DNA from: Osedax frankpressi
Lineage: Eukaryota > Annelida > Polychaeta > Sabellida > Siboglinidae
DNA length: 64,000 nt
Assembly (NCBI GenBank): GCA_964035775.1
Contig: OZ038317.1
Location: forward strand, 4,234,474 to 4,298,473
Reading direction: 5' to 3'
A model generated the notes under the pieces. The model made no database searches. It saw only the letters and a program-made list of their open reading frames with translations, and had not been told where the DNA came from. Position numbers and translations under genes: made by a program. Of the stretch, positions 17,735-31,774 are shown in pieces. Position 1 is the first letter of the stretch. Each line of letters opens with the position of its first letter.

Positions 17735-20700
17735 ATATTAACTGTAATATTAACTGTAATATTAACTGTAATATTAACTGTAATATTAACTGTAATATTA
17801 ATTGTAATATTAACTGTAATATTAACTGTAATATTAACTGTAATATTAACTGTAATATTAACTGTAATATTAACTGTAATATTAACTGTAATATTGACTG
17901 TAATATTAACTGTAATATTAACTGTAATATTAACTGTAATATTAACTGTAATATTAACTGTAATATTAACTGTAATATCAACTGTAATATCAACTGTAAT
18001 ATCAACTGTAATATCAACTGTAATATCAACTGTAATATTAACTGTAATATTAACTGTAATACTAACTGTAATACTAACTGTAATATTAACTGTAATATTA
18101 ACTGTAATACTAACTGTAATACTAACTGTAATACTAACTGTAATACTAACTGTAATATTAACTGTAATATTAACTGTAATATTAACTGTAATATTAACTG
18201 TAATATTAACTGTAATATTAACTGTAATATTAACTGTACTATTAACTGTAATATTAACTGTAATATTAACTGTAATATTAACTGTAATATTAACTGTAAT
18301 ATTAACTGTAATATTAACTGTAATATTAACTGTAATATTAACTGTAATACTAACTGTAATACTAACTGTAATATTAACTGTAATATTAACTGTAATATTA
18401 ACTGTAATATTAACTGTAATATTAACTGTAATATTAACTGTAATATTAACTGTAATATTAACTGTAATATTAACTGTAATATTAACTGTAATATTAACTG
18501 TAATATTAACTGTAATATTAACTGTAATATTAACTGTAATATTAACTGTAATATTAACTGTAATATTAACTGTAATATTAACTGTATTATTAACTGTAAT
18601 ATTAACTGTAATATTAACTGTAATATTAACTGTAATATTAACTGTAATATTAACTGTAACATTAACTGTAATATTAACTGTAATATTAACTGTAATATTA
18701 ACTGTAATATTAACTGTAATATTAACTGTAATATCAACTGTAATATCAACTGTAATATTAACTGTAATATTAACTGTAATATTAACTGTAATACTAACTG
18801 TAATACTAACTGTAATACTAACTGTAATACTAACTGTAATACTAACTGTAATACTAACTGTAATACTAACTGTAATACTAACTGTAATACTAACTGTAAT
18901 ATTAACTGTAATATTAACTGTAATATTAACTGTAATATTAACTGTACTATTAACTGTAATATTAACTGTAATATTAACTGTAATATTAACTGTAATATTA
19001 ACTGTAATATTAACTGTAATATTAACTGTAATATTAACTGTAATATTACCTGTATTATTAACTGTAATATTAACTGTAATATTAACTGTAATATTAACTG
19101 TAATATTAACTGTAATATTAACTGTAACATTAACTGTAATATTAACTGTAATATTAACTGTAATATTAACTGTAATATTAACTGTAATATTAACTGTAAT
19201 ATTAACTGTAATATTAACTGTAATATTAACTGTAATATTAACTGTAATATTAACTGTAATATTAACTGTAATATTAACTGTAATATTAACTGTAATACTA
19301 ACTGTAATACTAACTGTAATACTAACTGTAATATTAACTGTAATACTAACTGTAATACTAACTGTAATACTAACTGTAATACTAACTGTAATATTAACTG
19401 TAATATTAACTGTAATATTAACTGTAATATTAACTGTAATATTAACTGTAATATTAACTGTAATATTAACTGTAATATTAACTGTAATATTAACTGTAAT
19501 ATTAACTGTAATATTAACTGTAATATTAACTGTAATATTAACTGTAATATTAACTGTAATATTAACTGTAATATTAACTGTAATATTAACTGTAATATTA
19601 ACTGTAATATTAACTGTAATATTAACTGTAATATTAACTGTAATATTAACTGTAATATTAACTGTAATATTAACTGTAATATTAACTGTACTATTAACTG
19701 TAATATTAACTGTAATATTAACTGTAATATTAGCTGTAATATTAACTGTAATATTAACTGTAATATTAACTGTAATATTAACTGTAATATTAACTGTACT
19801 ATTAACTGTACTATTAACTGTAATATTAACTGTAATATTAACTGTAATATTAACTGTAATATTAACTGTAATATTAACTGTAATATTAACTGTAATATTA
19901 ACTGTAATATTAACTGTAATATTAACTGTAATATTAACTGTAATATTAACTGTAATATTAACTGTAATATTAACTGTAATATTAACTGTAATATTAACTG
20001 TAATATTAACTGTAATATTAACTGTAATATTAACTGTAATATTAACTGTAATATTAACTGTAATATTAACTGTAATATTAACTGTAATATTAACTGTAAT
20101 ATTATCTATAATATTAACTGTAATATTAACTGTAATATTAACTGTAATATTAACTGTAATATTAACTGTAATATTAACTGTAATATTAACTGTAATATTA
20201 ACTGTAATATTAACTGTAATATTAACTGTAATATTAACTGTAATATTAACTGTAATATTAACTGTAATATTAACTGTAATATTAACTGTAATATTAACTG
20301 TAATATTAACTGTACTATTAACTGTAATATTAACTGTAATATTAACTGTAATATTAACTGTACTATTAACTGTAATATTAACTGTAATATTAACTGTAAT
20401 ATTAACTGTAATATTAACTGTAATATTAACTGTAATATTAACTGTAATATTAACTGTAATATTAACTGTAATATTAACTGTAATATTAACTGTAATATTA
20501 ACTGTAATATTAACTGTAATATTAACTGTAATATTAACTGTAATATTAACTGTAATATTAACTGTAATATTAACTGTAATATTAACTGTAATATTAACTG
20601 TAATATTAACTGTAATATTAACTGTAATATTAACTGTAATATTAACTGTAATATTAACTGTAATATTAACTGTAATATTAACTGTAATATTAACTGTAAT

Positions 20701-23700
20701 ATTAACTGTAATATTAACTGTAATATTAACTGTAATATTAACTGTAATATTAACTGTAATATTAACTGTAATATTAACTGTAATATTAACTGTAATATTA
20801 ACTGTAATATTAACTGTAATATTAACTGTAATATTAACTGTAATATTAACTGTAATATTAACTGTAATATTAACTGTAATATTAACTGTAATATTAACTG
20901 TAATATTAACTGTAATATTAACTGTAATATTAACTGTAATATTAACTGTAATATTAACTGTAATATTAACTGTAATATTAACTGTAATATTAACTGTAAT
21001 ATTAACTGTAATATTAACTGTAATATTAACTGTAATATTAACTGTAATATTAACTGTAATATTAACTGTAATATTAACTGTAATATTAACTGTAATATTA
21101 ACTGTAATATTAACTGTAATATTAACTGTAATATTAACTGTAATATTAACTGTAATATTAACTGTAATATTAACTGTAATATTAACTGTAATATTAACTG
21201 TAATATTAACTGTAATATTAACTGTAATATTAACTGTAATATTAACTGTAATATTAACTGTAATATTAACTGTAATATTAACTGTAATATTAACTGTAAT
21301 ATTAACTGTAATATTAACTGTAATATTAACTGTAATATTAACTGTAATATTAACTGTAATATTAACTGTAATATTAACTGTAATATTAACTGTAATATTA
21401 ACTGTAATATTAACTGTAATATTAACTGTAATATTAACTGTAATATTAACTGTAATATTAACTGTAATATTAACTGTAATATTAACTGTAATATTAACTG
21501 TAATATTAACTGTAATATTAACTGTAATATTAACTGTAATATTAACTGTAATATTAACTGTAATATTAACTGTAATATTAACTGTAATATTAACTGTAAT
21601 ATTAACTGTAATATTAACTGTAATATTAACTGTAATATTAACTGTAATATTAACTGTAATATTAACTGTAATATTAACTGTAATATTAACTGTAATATTA
21701 ACTGTAATATTAACTGTAATATTAACTGTAATATTAACTGTAATATTAACTGTAATATTAACTGTAATATTAACTGTAATATTAACTGTAATATTAACTG
21801 TAATATTAACTGTAATATTAACTGTAATATTAACTGTAATATTAACTGTAATATTAACTGTAATATTAACTGTAATATTAACTGTAATATTAACTGTAAT
21901 ATTAACTGTAATATTAACTGTAATATTAACTGTAATATTAACTGTAATATTAACTGTAATATTAACTGTAATATTAACTGTAATATTAACTGTAATATTA
22001 ACTGTAATATTAACTGTAATATTAACTGTAATATTAACTGTAATATTAACTGTAATATTAACTGTAATATTAACTGTAATATTAACTGTAATATTAACTG
22101 TAATATTAACTGTAATATTAACTGTAATATTAACTGTAATATTAACTGTAATATTAACTGTAATATTAACTGTAATATTAACTGTAATATTAACTGTAAT
22201 ATTAACTGTAATATTAACTGTAATATTAACTGTAATATTAACTGTAATATTAACTGTAATATTAACTGTAATATTAACTGTAATATTAACTGTAATATTA
22301 ACTGTAATATTAACTGTAATATTAACTGTAATATTAACTGTAATATTAACTGTAATATTAACTGTAATATTAACTGTAATATTAACTGTAATATTAACTG
22401 TAATATTAACTGTAATATTAACTGTAATATTAACTGTAATATTAACTGTAATATTAACTGTAATATTAACTGTAATATTAACTGTAATATTAACTGTAAT
22501 ATTAACTGTAATATTAACTGTAATATTAACTGTAATATTAACTGTAATATTAACTGTAATATTAACTGTAATATTAACTGTAATATTAACTGTAATATTA
22601 ACTGTAATATTAACTGTAATATTAACTGTAATATTAACTGTAATATTAACTGTAATATTAACTGTAATATTAACTGTAATATTAACTGTAATATTAACTG
22701 TAATATTAACTGTAATATTAACTGTAATATTAACTGTAATATTAACTGTAATATTAACTGTAATATTAACTGTAATATTAACTGTAATATTAACTGTAAT
22801 ATTAACTGTAATATTAACTGTAATATTAACTGTAATATTAACTGTAATATTAACTGTAATATTAACTGTAATATTAACTGTAATATTAACTGTAATATTA
22901 ACTGTAATATTAACTGTAATATTAACTGTAATATTAACTGTAATATTAACTGTAATATTAACTGTAATATTAACTGTAATATTAACTGTAATATTAACTG
23001 TAATATTAACTGTAATATTAACTGTAATATTAACTGTAATATTAACTGTAATATTAACTGTAATATTAACTGTAATATTAACTGTAATATTAACTGTAAT
23101 ATTAACTGTAATATTAACTGTAATATTAACTGTAATATTAACTGTAATATTAACTGTAATATTAACTGTAATATTAACTGTAATATTAACTGTAATATTA
23201 ACTGTAATATTAACTGTAATATTAACTGTAATATTAACTGTAATATTAACTGTAATATTAACTGTAATATTAACTGTAATATTAACTGTAATATTAACTG
23301 TAATATTAACTGTAATATTAACTGTAATATTAACTGTAATATTAACTGTAATATTAACTGTAATATTAACTGTAATATTAACTGTAATATTAACTGTAAT
23401 ATTAACTGTAATATTAACTGTAATATTAACTGTAATATTAACTGTAATATTAACTGTAATATTAACTGTAATATTAACTGTAATATTAACTGTAATATTA
23501 ACTGTAATATTAACTGTAATATTAACTGTAATATTAACTGTAATATTAACTGTAATATTAACTGTAATATTAACTGTAATATTAACTGTAATATTAACTG
23601 TAATATTAACTGTAATATTAACTGTAATATTAACTGTAATATTAACTGTAATATTAACTGTAATATTAACTGTAATATTAACTGTAATATTAACTGTAAT

Positions 23701-25333
23701 ATTAACTGTAATATTAACTGTAATATTAACTGTAATATTAACTGTAATATTAACTGTAATATTAACTGTAATATTAACTGTAATATTAACTGTAATATTA
23801 ACTGTAATATTAACTGTAATATTAACTGTAATATTAACTGTAATATTAACTGTAATATTAACTGTAATATTAACTGTAATATTAACTGTAATATTAACTG
23901 TAATATTAACTGTAATATTAACTGTAATATTAACTGTAATATTAACTGTAATATTAACTGTAATATTAACTGTAATATTAACTGTAATATTAACTGTAAT
24001 ATTAACTGTAATATTAACTGTAATATTAACTGTAATATTAACTGTAATATTAACTGTAATATTAACTGTAATATTAACTGTAATATTAACTGTAATATTA
24101 ACTGTAATATTAACTGTAATATTAACCGTAATATTAACCGTAATATTAACTGTAATATTAACAGTAATATTAACCGTAATATTAACCGTAATATTAACCG
24201 TAATATTAACCGTAATATTAACCGTAATATTAACCGTAATATTAACCGTAATATTAACCGTAATATTAACCGTAATATTAACTGTAATATTAACCGTAAT
24301 ATTAACCGTAATATTAACCGTAATATTAACCGTAATATTAACCGTAATATTAACCGTAATATTAACTGTAATATTAACTATAATATTAACTGTAATATTA
24401 ACTGTAATATTAACTGTAATATTAACTGTAATATTAACCGTAATATTAACTGTAATATTAACAGTAATATTAACCGTAATATTAACCGTAATATTAACCG
24501 TAATATTAACCGTAATATTAACCGTAATATTAACCGTAATATTAACCGTAATATTAACCGTAATATTAACCGTAATATTAACCGTAATATTAACCGTAAT
24601 ATTAACTGTAATATTAACCGTAATATTAACCGTAATATTAACCGTAATATTAACCGTAATATTAACCGTAATATTAACCGTAATATTAACTGTAATATTA
24701 ACTATAATATTAACTGTAATATTAACTGTAATATTAACTGTAATATTAACTGTAATATTAACTGTAATATTAACTGTAATATTAACTGTAATATTAACTG
24801 TAATATTAACTGTAATATTAACTGTAATATTAACTGTAATATTAACTGTAATATTAACTGTAATATTAACTGTAATATTAACTGTAATATTAACTGTAAT
24901 ATTAACTGTAATATTAACTGTAATATTAACTGTAATATTAATTGTAATATTAACTGTAATATTAACTGTAATATTAACTGTAATATTAACTGTAATATTA
25001 ACTGTAATATTAACTGTAATATTAACTGTAATATTAACTGTAATATTAACTGTAATATTAACTGTAATATTAACTGTAATATTAACTGTAATATTAACTG
25101 TAATATTAACTGTAATATTAACTGTAATATTAACTGTAATATTAACTGTAATATTAACTGTAATATTAACTGTAATATTAACTGTAATATTAACTGTAAT
25201 ATTAACTGTAATATTAACTGTAATATTAACTGTAATATTAACTGTAATATTAACTGTAATATTAACTGTAATATTAACTGTAATATTAACTGTAATATTA
25301 ACTGTAATATTAACTGTAATATTAATTGTAATA
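17735..25333. repeat. 12-bp minisatellite (TAACTGTAATAT)n, about 630 copies
   Basis: 7.6 kb of a strict 12-bp repeat. The left 2.6 kb holds variants (TAATACTAACTG, TAATATCAACTG, TGTACT, TGTATT). From about 20400 to 24120 nearly every copy is identical. 24126-24690 is dominated by a CCG variant, and the last 600 bp is uniform again. The length is a multiple of three and four of six frames lack stops. This explains the 2,502-codon plus-strand frame (TVIL repeats, 17894-25402) and the 484-codon minus-strand frame (ILQL repeats, 17676-19130). Neither is a believable protein. Confidence 0.97.
24126..24690. repeat. CCG-variant block with a ~300-bp internal duplication
   Basis: Units read TAACCGTAATAT. 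The same variant string (CCG, CTG, ACAG, then a run of CCG) occurs at 24134-24180 and 24434-24480, exactly 300 bp (25 units) apart. The TAACTATAAT variant recurs at 24375 and 24699. Confidence 0.85.
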
Positions 25334-25639
25334 ACTTTGCTTTTAATTTGTATTCTATATATATATTATTCTAATAGCTTACTATGGAATACTATTAAGT
25401 AATAATCAAGTATATAATATCTAATATATATAATATATAAATTAATTCTATACCTATTTATAATAATTAAAATACAATTAGCATTATTTAATATTGACAT
25501 GTTAAGTATGTTCTTTCTTACTATATATTATTAGAAAGTATAACAATAGGTAAATTATAGTATTTTTAAGGATTTTTATAATTATATCTGATAGATTATT
25601 TCATAACAACATATATTAATATATTGTTTTATATAGCAT

Positions 25640-25770
25640 AGTTATATATACCCATATTATCATGAATATTCTGTTTACAACACGGAAAAAAATTATATAT
25701 CCCTTTTCGCTGACGAAAGAATCAACGTCACGAATTGTCTCGCAATTAAATGCAATAAATAAATAAATGC
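25640..25770. CDS. Candidate exon, strand uncertain
   Basis: A GC-richer patch open in several frames. On the plus strand, after the acceptor TTATATAG, one frame ends naturally: NTEKNYISLFADERINVTN then CLAIKCNK and TAA (about 25635-25764), with an NVT glycosylation site. On the minus strand the frame HFLSIYLFIAFNCETIRD then VDSFVSEKG would follow the exon at 26419-26547 in phase. The sequence alone does not decide. Confidence 0.3.
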
Positions 25771-26418
25771 TTAAAAAATGCTTTCATTTTTATATTTAAA
25801 TTTTTATCTATATATAATAAAAATTATTTAAAAAATATTTTTATTTAAATTTCAAATATACATTTTTTAAATATAATTTTCATTTTTATATTATAGATTA
25901 AAATAAATAGGTTTTTATATAAATATGCAATGTATGTATATAATTAACATCATATAATACAAAATTAAATTAAATTATCCATAATATTTATATTAATTTA
26001 TAGATTATAATAATAACTGCTATATTGTTATATTCATTATTTTAACTTAATTCTAAAATTATTATAAATATTATTATTTTATCTATTACTTTTATTTGAT
26101 ATATAAACTTTAATAAAATAAAAACATTAGTAAAATAATATTATATGAATGTAACAAGATAATAAATATTTTTTATTTTACATATATTTAAACTTTGTAG
26201 TTGTTAAACTTTATATTTAATTTAATAATTTAAATAAATTTATATTATATACAATTTTAATTAATATTTACCGAGTTATAAGCTATTTTGTTGAACATAT
26301 GATATAAATATGATATGATATAAATATATATAGATATGACGAAAAAACTATTGACGCAACAGGATCTAAATTATAAAGGTTTTAAATTATAAAAATATTA
26401 ATTTTTTATAATAATTAC
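25771..26418. other. AT-rich region without recognised gene
   Basis: Very AT-rich; no repeat array and no additional exon seen. Confidence 0.45.
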
Positions 26419-26547
26419 ATAAATATAAATGCCTAATAACCAACTCATTTTCACGAGGAACGGATCATTAGTGGTATTCATCAAATTTAAATAATAATCA
26501 TAATTAAAAATTTTATCTGATTCAGCAGCATCTCGCCAGTCTTCTTT
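26419..26547 (-). CDS. Second exon of an unidentified minus-strand gene
   Basis: 43 codons between TTTCATAG and GTAATT: KEDWRDAAESDKIFNYDYYL, NLMNTTNDPFLVK, MSWLLGIYIY. Starts in phase 0 and follows the exon at 29377-29457. It ends in a hydrophobic stretch that may begin a membrane helix. No family recognised. Confidence 0.45.
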
Positions 26548-26830
26548 CTATGAAAATAATTGTTATATTATATTATATATTAAATATTTAAATACATATG
26601 ATTTTTCTATATTAGTATTATTCTTATATAATATTATATAATTAATACTATTCACATATAGTGATATACAATTAATAGTATTCATAATTAAAAGCTATAT
26701 AATAAATAATTACTTAATAAGTTACAAGGGATAATAATAGGAAAACTTATTTATTAAATTATTGTATACAATGTTTATAATAATATATTAATAATAATTA
26801 TATTATAATATTAATAATAATCACTTAATT

Positions 26831-26883
<53 letters not shown>

Positions 26884-27751
26884 GTATACATATATATATA
26901 TAGTTAATATGACTCTTAAAATGCAATATCATATATTGACTAGAAAAAGCACAACAACATGTATACATACTCAAACTTACAACAAAATATATAAATTATA
27001 TACATAGGATATTATAATAAAAGTTATTATTACAATTACAATAGATTATTACAATTTTATTAGCAAGATAAATATATTTTAATAGAAAATCAAGGAATAT
27101 AAAATATCAAAATTAAGTCAAATATTTGTTTCCTAGTAAGTCACCAGTTTCATTATAAAATAATAAGATAAAATATTTAAAACAATTTAACATTATTAAA
27201 AAGAAAAAATGTTAAATTAAACGTATAATATAAGGCGTATAGTATTGAGCGATATATTTCAAGTATCTTATATTATTTTATAATTGGAAATATTGTAATA
27301 CACAAATATAATGCATAGAATTAATTAAGTTAATTATGCTTAAATTATAGACTAATGTTTCTATAAAGTAATTATATTATATTATTAATTATTAATTGTG
27401 AATTAATATATAACATCTTAACAGAAAAATCATTATTTGCTTACATAATTATAGGAATTAACAAGGGATAGTATCGGATCAACTTTTATATCCAAATATT
27501 TATACGTATACAATTCTAAAGTTTTAATTTAATTAATATTACCGGTATTAGGGGTATTAGGCACATATCAATAATTTAAATATGTAATAAAAGTATTACA
27601 AATTTTAGAGCAAGTATAATATGGAATTAAGCAAGTATGATATGTAATTACCAGTTTAATTTGTTACGAATTAAGCTAATAAAAAATATTTAAGTTGTTA
27701 CACTCTCTTATCGTTAATATGTATATTTAATAATGTAATTCATAATATTAT
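26548..27751. other. AT-rich intron or spacer
   Basis: Contains a TA run at about 26836-26880. No exon recognised. If the two-exon minus-strand gene is real, this is part of its first intron. Confidence 0.4.
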
Positions 27752-28290
27752 AAATAATAATATAATTAATACTATAATTAATAATATAATTAATAATATA
27801 ATTAATAATATAATTAATAATATAATTAATAATATAATTAATAATATAATTAATAATATAAGTAATAATATAAGTAATAATATAATTAATAATATAATTA
27901 ATAATATAATTAATAATATAATTAATAATATAATTAATAATATAATTAATAATATAATTAGTAATATAATTAATAATATAATTAATAATATAATTAATAA
28001 TATAATTAATAATATAATTAATAATATAATTAATAATATAATTAATAATATAATTAATAATATAATTAATAATATAATTAATAATATAATTAATAATATA
28101 ATTAATAATATAATTAATAATATAATTAATAATATAATTAATAATATAATTAATATAATAAATAATATAATTAATATGTAATAAATATTATAATTATAAT
28201 ATAATTAATACTATAATTAATACTATAATTAATAATATAGTTAATATTCTAATAAATAATATAATTAATATGTAATAAATATTATAATTA
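27752..28290. repeat. 12-bp minisatellite (AATATAATTAAT)n
   Basis: About 34 close copies to 28165, then degenerate copies with TAATAAATATTATA inserts to about 28290. It has a period of 12, like the large array, but a different sequence. Confidence 0.93.
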
Positions 28291-29244
28291 ATAATATATA
28301 TTTATATATTGCAATGATTCATCATTTATTTTTCACTTATGTTTAAGGTAATAAATAAGGTAATAAAGCATTATATTTGTATTTTTTTATTTAATATTAG
28401 TATGCTAGTATTTACCCAATTTTATATATTCAATATAGTTGGCATATCATTAATATAGTATTGAATTCTGAAGGACTCCATATTATATTGGTATAAAGCC
28501 TATCATTATTTGTTTATTTATTTACTATTTACTATAACTGTTTATTTGTTTAAAAGGTAGAATTCTAATCAATTGAAATGAATATATATCAATTATTTTG
28601 TTTTAATGTGTCCGTAATATGAGCGAGTAAGCGACGAATTACGCAATAACTCAATTGATTAGTTCTAAAACCGAAAAGACAATTTGAGATTAAATTGTAT
28701 TTTAAAACGAAATTAATCAACTTTTTAAATTAATTTTTCAAGAATTTTAAAAATTGTGAAAATAAACAATAAACTATGAATATCACTAATAAAGTGTGAT
28801 TACTTTAAACAAATTAAATATTGTATACCGTGATTTATTAAATAGAACTAAAAAAAGACTAATTAGGACTAATTTGATTATTTATTTTCTTCATTCAATT
28901 GAAAAGTTATATTTACTACGTTTATAATTACGATTTATATTGATAGTAGTTATGCAAAGTGCAAACATATAATATTGATTATAGTTAGAATACATTTATA
29001 TTAATTGTTATCAAATTATTAATTCTGACGTAATATCCTTATTAAATTAAATTGTTATATAAAATTTTACGGAATGATGCTACGAAATTATATATTATCT
29101 TAACTATTGTTACTATGTTAAAAAAATCAAATTAAAACAGTTTTCAATATTACTATGATACTAAGAATGTATATTAAGTAATTTCATTTATTTTTCAATA
29201 TATATACATGATATGAATTGTCTTATATTTAACTATTTATGATA

Positions 29245-29295
<51 letters not shown>

Positions 29296-29376
29296 TTATA
29301 TGTAGGCAAATAAATATAATCATTCAGTATTAATCAATAAATATATAGAATGTAAATAATGAAACTATATATAAAC
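28291..29376. other. AT-rich region; short inverted repeat at 28566-28661
   Basis: TAATCAATTGA at 28566-28576 and its complement at 28651-28661 enclose an 84-base stretch holding GTGTCCGTAATATGAGCG. This may be a small foldback remnant. A TA run covers 29247-29294. No gene recognised. Confidence 0.45.
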
Positions 29377-29457
29377 CTCATTATATTCAAAATAGAATAT
29401 TCTGTCTATGGCATCTTCACTTCTTACTTGATCCTTTAATCGGTAGGTAGTAATCAT
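29377..29457 (-). CDS. First coding exon of an unidentified minus-strand gene
   Basis: ATG preceded by an in-frame TAA, then MITTYRLKDQVRSEDAIDRI and FYFEYNE, followed by GTTTAT. 27 codons, phase 0, matching the phase of the exon at 26419-26547. The frame is charged, with no repeat content, and more G+C-rich than its flanks. Function unknown. Confidence 0.45.
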
Positions 29458-31431
29458 ATTTTGTTCTTATCTTTTTATATTTTATTAAATTGAGAGTTGT
29501 GTTTATTAAGTTTTTTTAAATTTAAGATATTTATAAATATTTTAATTGTATATTTAATAATTCGTAATTTTAATTCTTTTATTTTTAATATATTTAATTA
29601 TAACTTTTAAATATTATAACTCTTATATTTCTATAAATTAAATATATTAAAAATAATTAATAATTCAAAATAATAATTCAAAATATTTATTTACTATTTT
29701 AAAATTCTACATTGTTTAAATCCTTATAGAGTACTTTAATAATTTCGTTTGATATAGAATAAGCCGTAATGCGTACATACTTATACATATACATACGCAC
29801 ATATATTTAAAATATATATTATTAAAATTATTTATTAATAGTTTAATAAATAATTCATGTTCTTGTAAAAGAATGAATTCATTCTTAGTTTTTGATAAGA
29901 ATTTGTAATTTAAAAAATATGATGTTATATATTAATATTGTATTGATTTTATATATATTTATTTTATATTTCTTATTTTTTATATGCTCTCTTTCAGTTA
30001 TATAGTCACATATATACTACATTTATAACCTATATTAATTCATAAATAGATATATACCAATTTTAAATTATATATATACCAATTTTAAATTATTGATATG
30101 CATTTCAATTTATGTTTATTACTAAAAGTGTAATTTTGTTGTTAAATATCATATTCAACTATATAATTCGTAAACTCAATTTATTATTTATTAATGTTTA
30201 ATTATATATAACAAACAATATACTAATATTATGTATTACAAATTATAGATAAAATTACATTACTTTCAATTAATAATATATGTATATAAATACATTGCTA
30301 AACTGTAATTTATTATATCATTATTTTTAGAATATTTATTTTAAATTTATAATAAAATACCATTTCTTTGTAAATTTTATATTGTAGTAAATATTGTAAA
30401 TATTTTTTTAAAAAAATGGCATTCTCGCAGTTGTATATCAATTAATCTTAAAGTACTTTATAAATTTAAATAAATGCACAAAATATAATAACAAATATAT
30501 TAATATTGTTTTAATTATGTGTAACATTTTATAAACCTAGGAATTTATAGATCATAGAAAACATAATAAAAAATAATATAAATAAACTAAGTTTATTAAA
30601 TAATTCATACTTATTAATATATCTAAACTACTATTATGCTTATTTTTTGTTAATTAATTTATCAATATTAGTTTAATATTTTAAAAAATTAATATAAAAT
30701 GTTAATATATTAGCTTAATATATTACCCAAGATTACCTTGGCTACTTAATATTGGCTATTATTGCGTAACCATCAAGGATGCTCCGAATAAGTGGTAATA
30801 GTGGTTCTATAGTTATTATTCATTATTCAATATTATTTAAATATCTTACATTACATTAAGCAGTAAATAGACAATCTTTTATAGCATCGCAAATACAGCA
30901 TTTCTCCAAGAATATGTTTTTATTTATACTTTATTGTAACTAATTTTGTTGATTATAAATCTCTGCAATGTGCAATGCACGACGTGCATACAAAATTGAT
31001 ACTCTCAGCACACAGAAAATAGAGAACATCACACAGAAAATAGATTATTATATTATATATTAGTTATAATTCAATTAATGTTTAATACCACATTTAAGGT
31101 ACATTCTATTTGCAAGATTATAGCGTAACTGAGACTCTTCTATAATTATCGTTTATTTTTGTTTAATATTATTTAAATATTTAATTATAAAAAGCTAAAT
31201 TGTCACAATAATACATATCGATAATACAGGAATACTCAGAGAATAGGCGTTAGGTTTGTTCTTGCCAATGTTGTTATGCAACATCATTCGAATATTAAAT
31301 ATGTATTGGACCTAAACTGTCTCTTCATCTCGAGTCCTCGGTAATTCTTTACAACTATATATAGTTTCTAGAATTTCCTACTAGATAAAAGTATTTTATA
31401 ACATTACAACTTATCATTTTATTACAACGAA
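29458..31431. other. AT-rich region with weak exon candidates
   Basis: Two GC-richer spots stand out. 30703-30800: a plus-strand frame PRLPWLLNIGYYCVTIKDAP ending NKW and TAA. 30965-31045: frames open on both strands, with a duplicated CACACAGAAAATAG. Neither has convincing splice sites on both sides, and no family is recognised. Confidence 0.3.
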
Positions 31432-31494
31432 ATGGTTAACGAAAGGCGCGTGGAAATATTCATGAGCAACAGGAAAAACCTCATATTATTAATT
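31432..31494 (+). CDS. Start of a putative type II membrane protein, exon 1
   Basis: ATG in a good context (ACGAAATGG), then MVNERRVEIFMSNRKN and the beginning of a hydrophobic helix, LILLI, with the donor GTATGA. Removing 31495-31538 as an intron joins it in phase 0 to [12 protein letters not shown], giving one continuous helix. A basic tail followed by a helix predicts type II topology, as in Golgi transferases and M13 peptidases. Family unknown. Confidence 0.45.
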
Positions 31495-31532
31495 GTATGA
31501 TTACAGCATATATGCTGTAATCATACAATTAA
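31489..31532. repeat. 44-bp perfect palindrome
   Basis: Perfectly self-complementary around GCATATATGC. It covers nearly all of the proposed 44-base intron (31495-31538), including its 5' splice site. Confidence 0.95.
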
Positions 31533-31538
31533 CTATAG

Positions 31539-31751
31539 TTAATACTCTTTGCAATATTTGCTAACTATTATTTTTCCATGACGAACCCTCACAATTTGCT
31601 ACCGATCTCTATGGAGATATACAATTGTACATTCCGATTACATTCCACCAGACTCACATTATGGAATCTATTTAGTCCAAATAATGAAATATTTCTAAAT
31701 AGATGCAAATTTATAAATACACAGTTCTACGTTTCATATTACAATATTCGG
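31539..31751 (+). CDS. Putative type II membrane protein, exon 2
   Basis: After CTATAG, 71 codons in phase 0: [64 protein letters not shown] and on to the donor GTTAAG. It has an NCT glycosylation site and two ectodomain cysteines. Another frame ([20 protein letters not shown]) is also open over the first third, so the frame is not certain. A longer reading from the ATG at 31578 runs on to 32036 through the CTCCCT array (SPSPSP repeats), which is unlikely to be coding. Confidence 0.4.
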
Positions 31752-31774
31752 GTTAAGAAGAAGAGTGTAGAGAT

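Noticed and set aside
17676-19130. 484-codon minus-strand frame (ILQL repeats)
   Set aside because: Same 12-bp array read on the other strand.
17894-25402. 2,502-codon plus-strand open frame (TVIL repeats)
   Set aside because: It is a direct translation of the 12-bp repeat, which lacks stops in four of six frames. There is no unique domain, and the end is just the flank.
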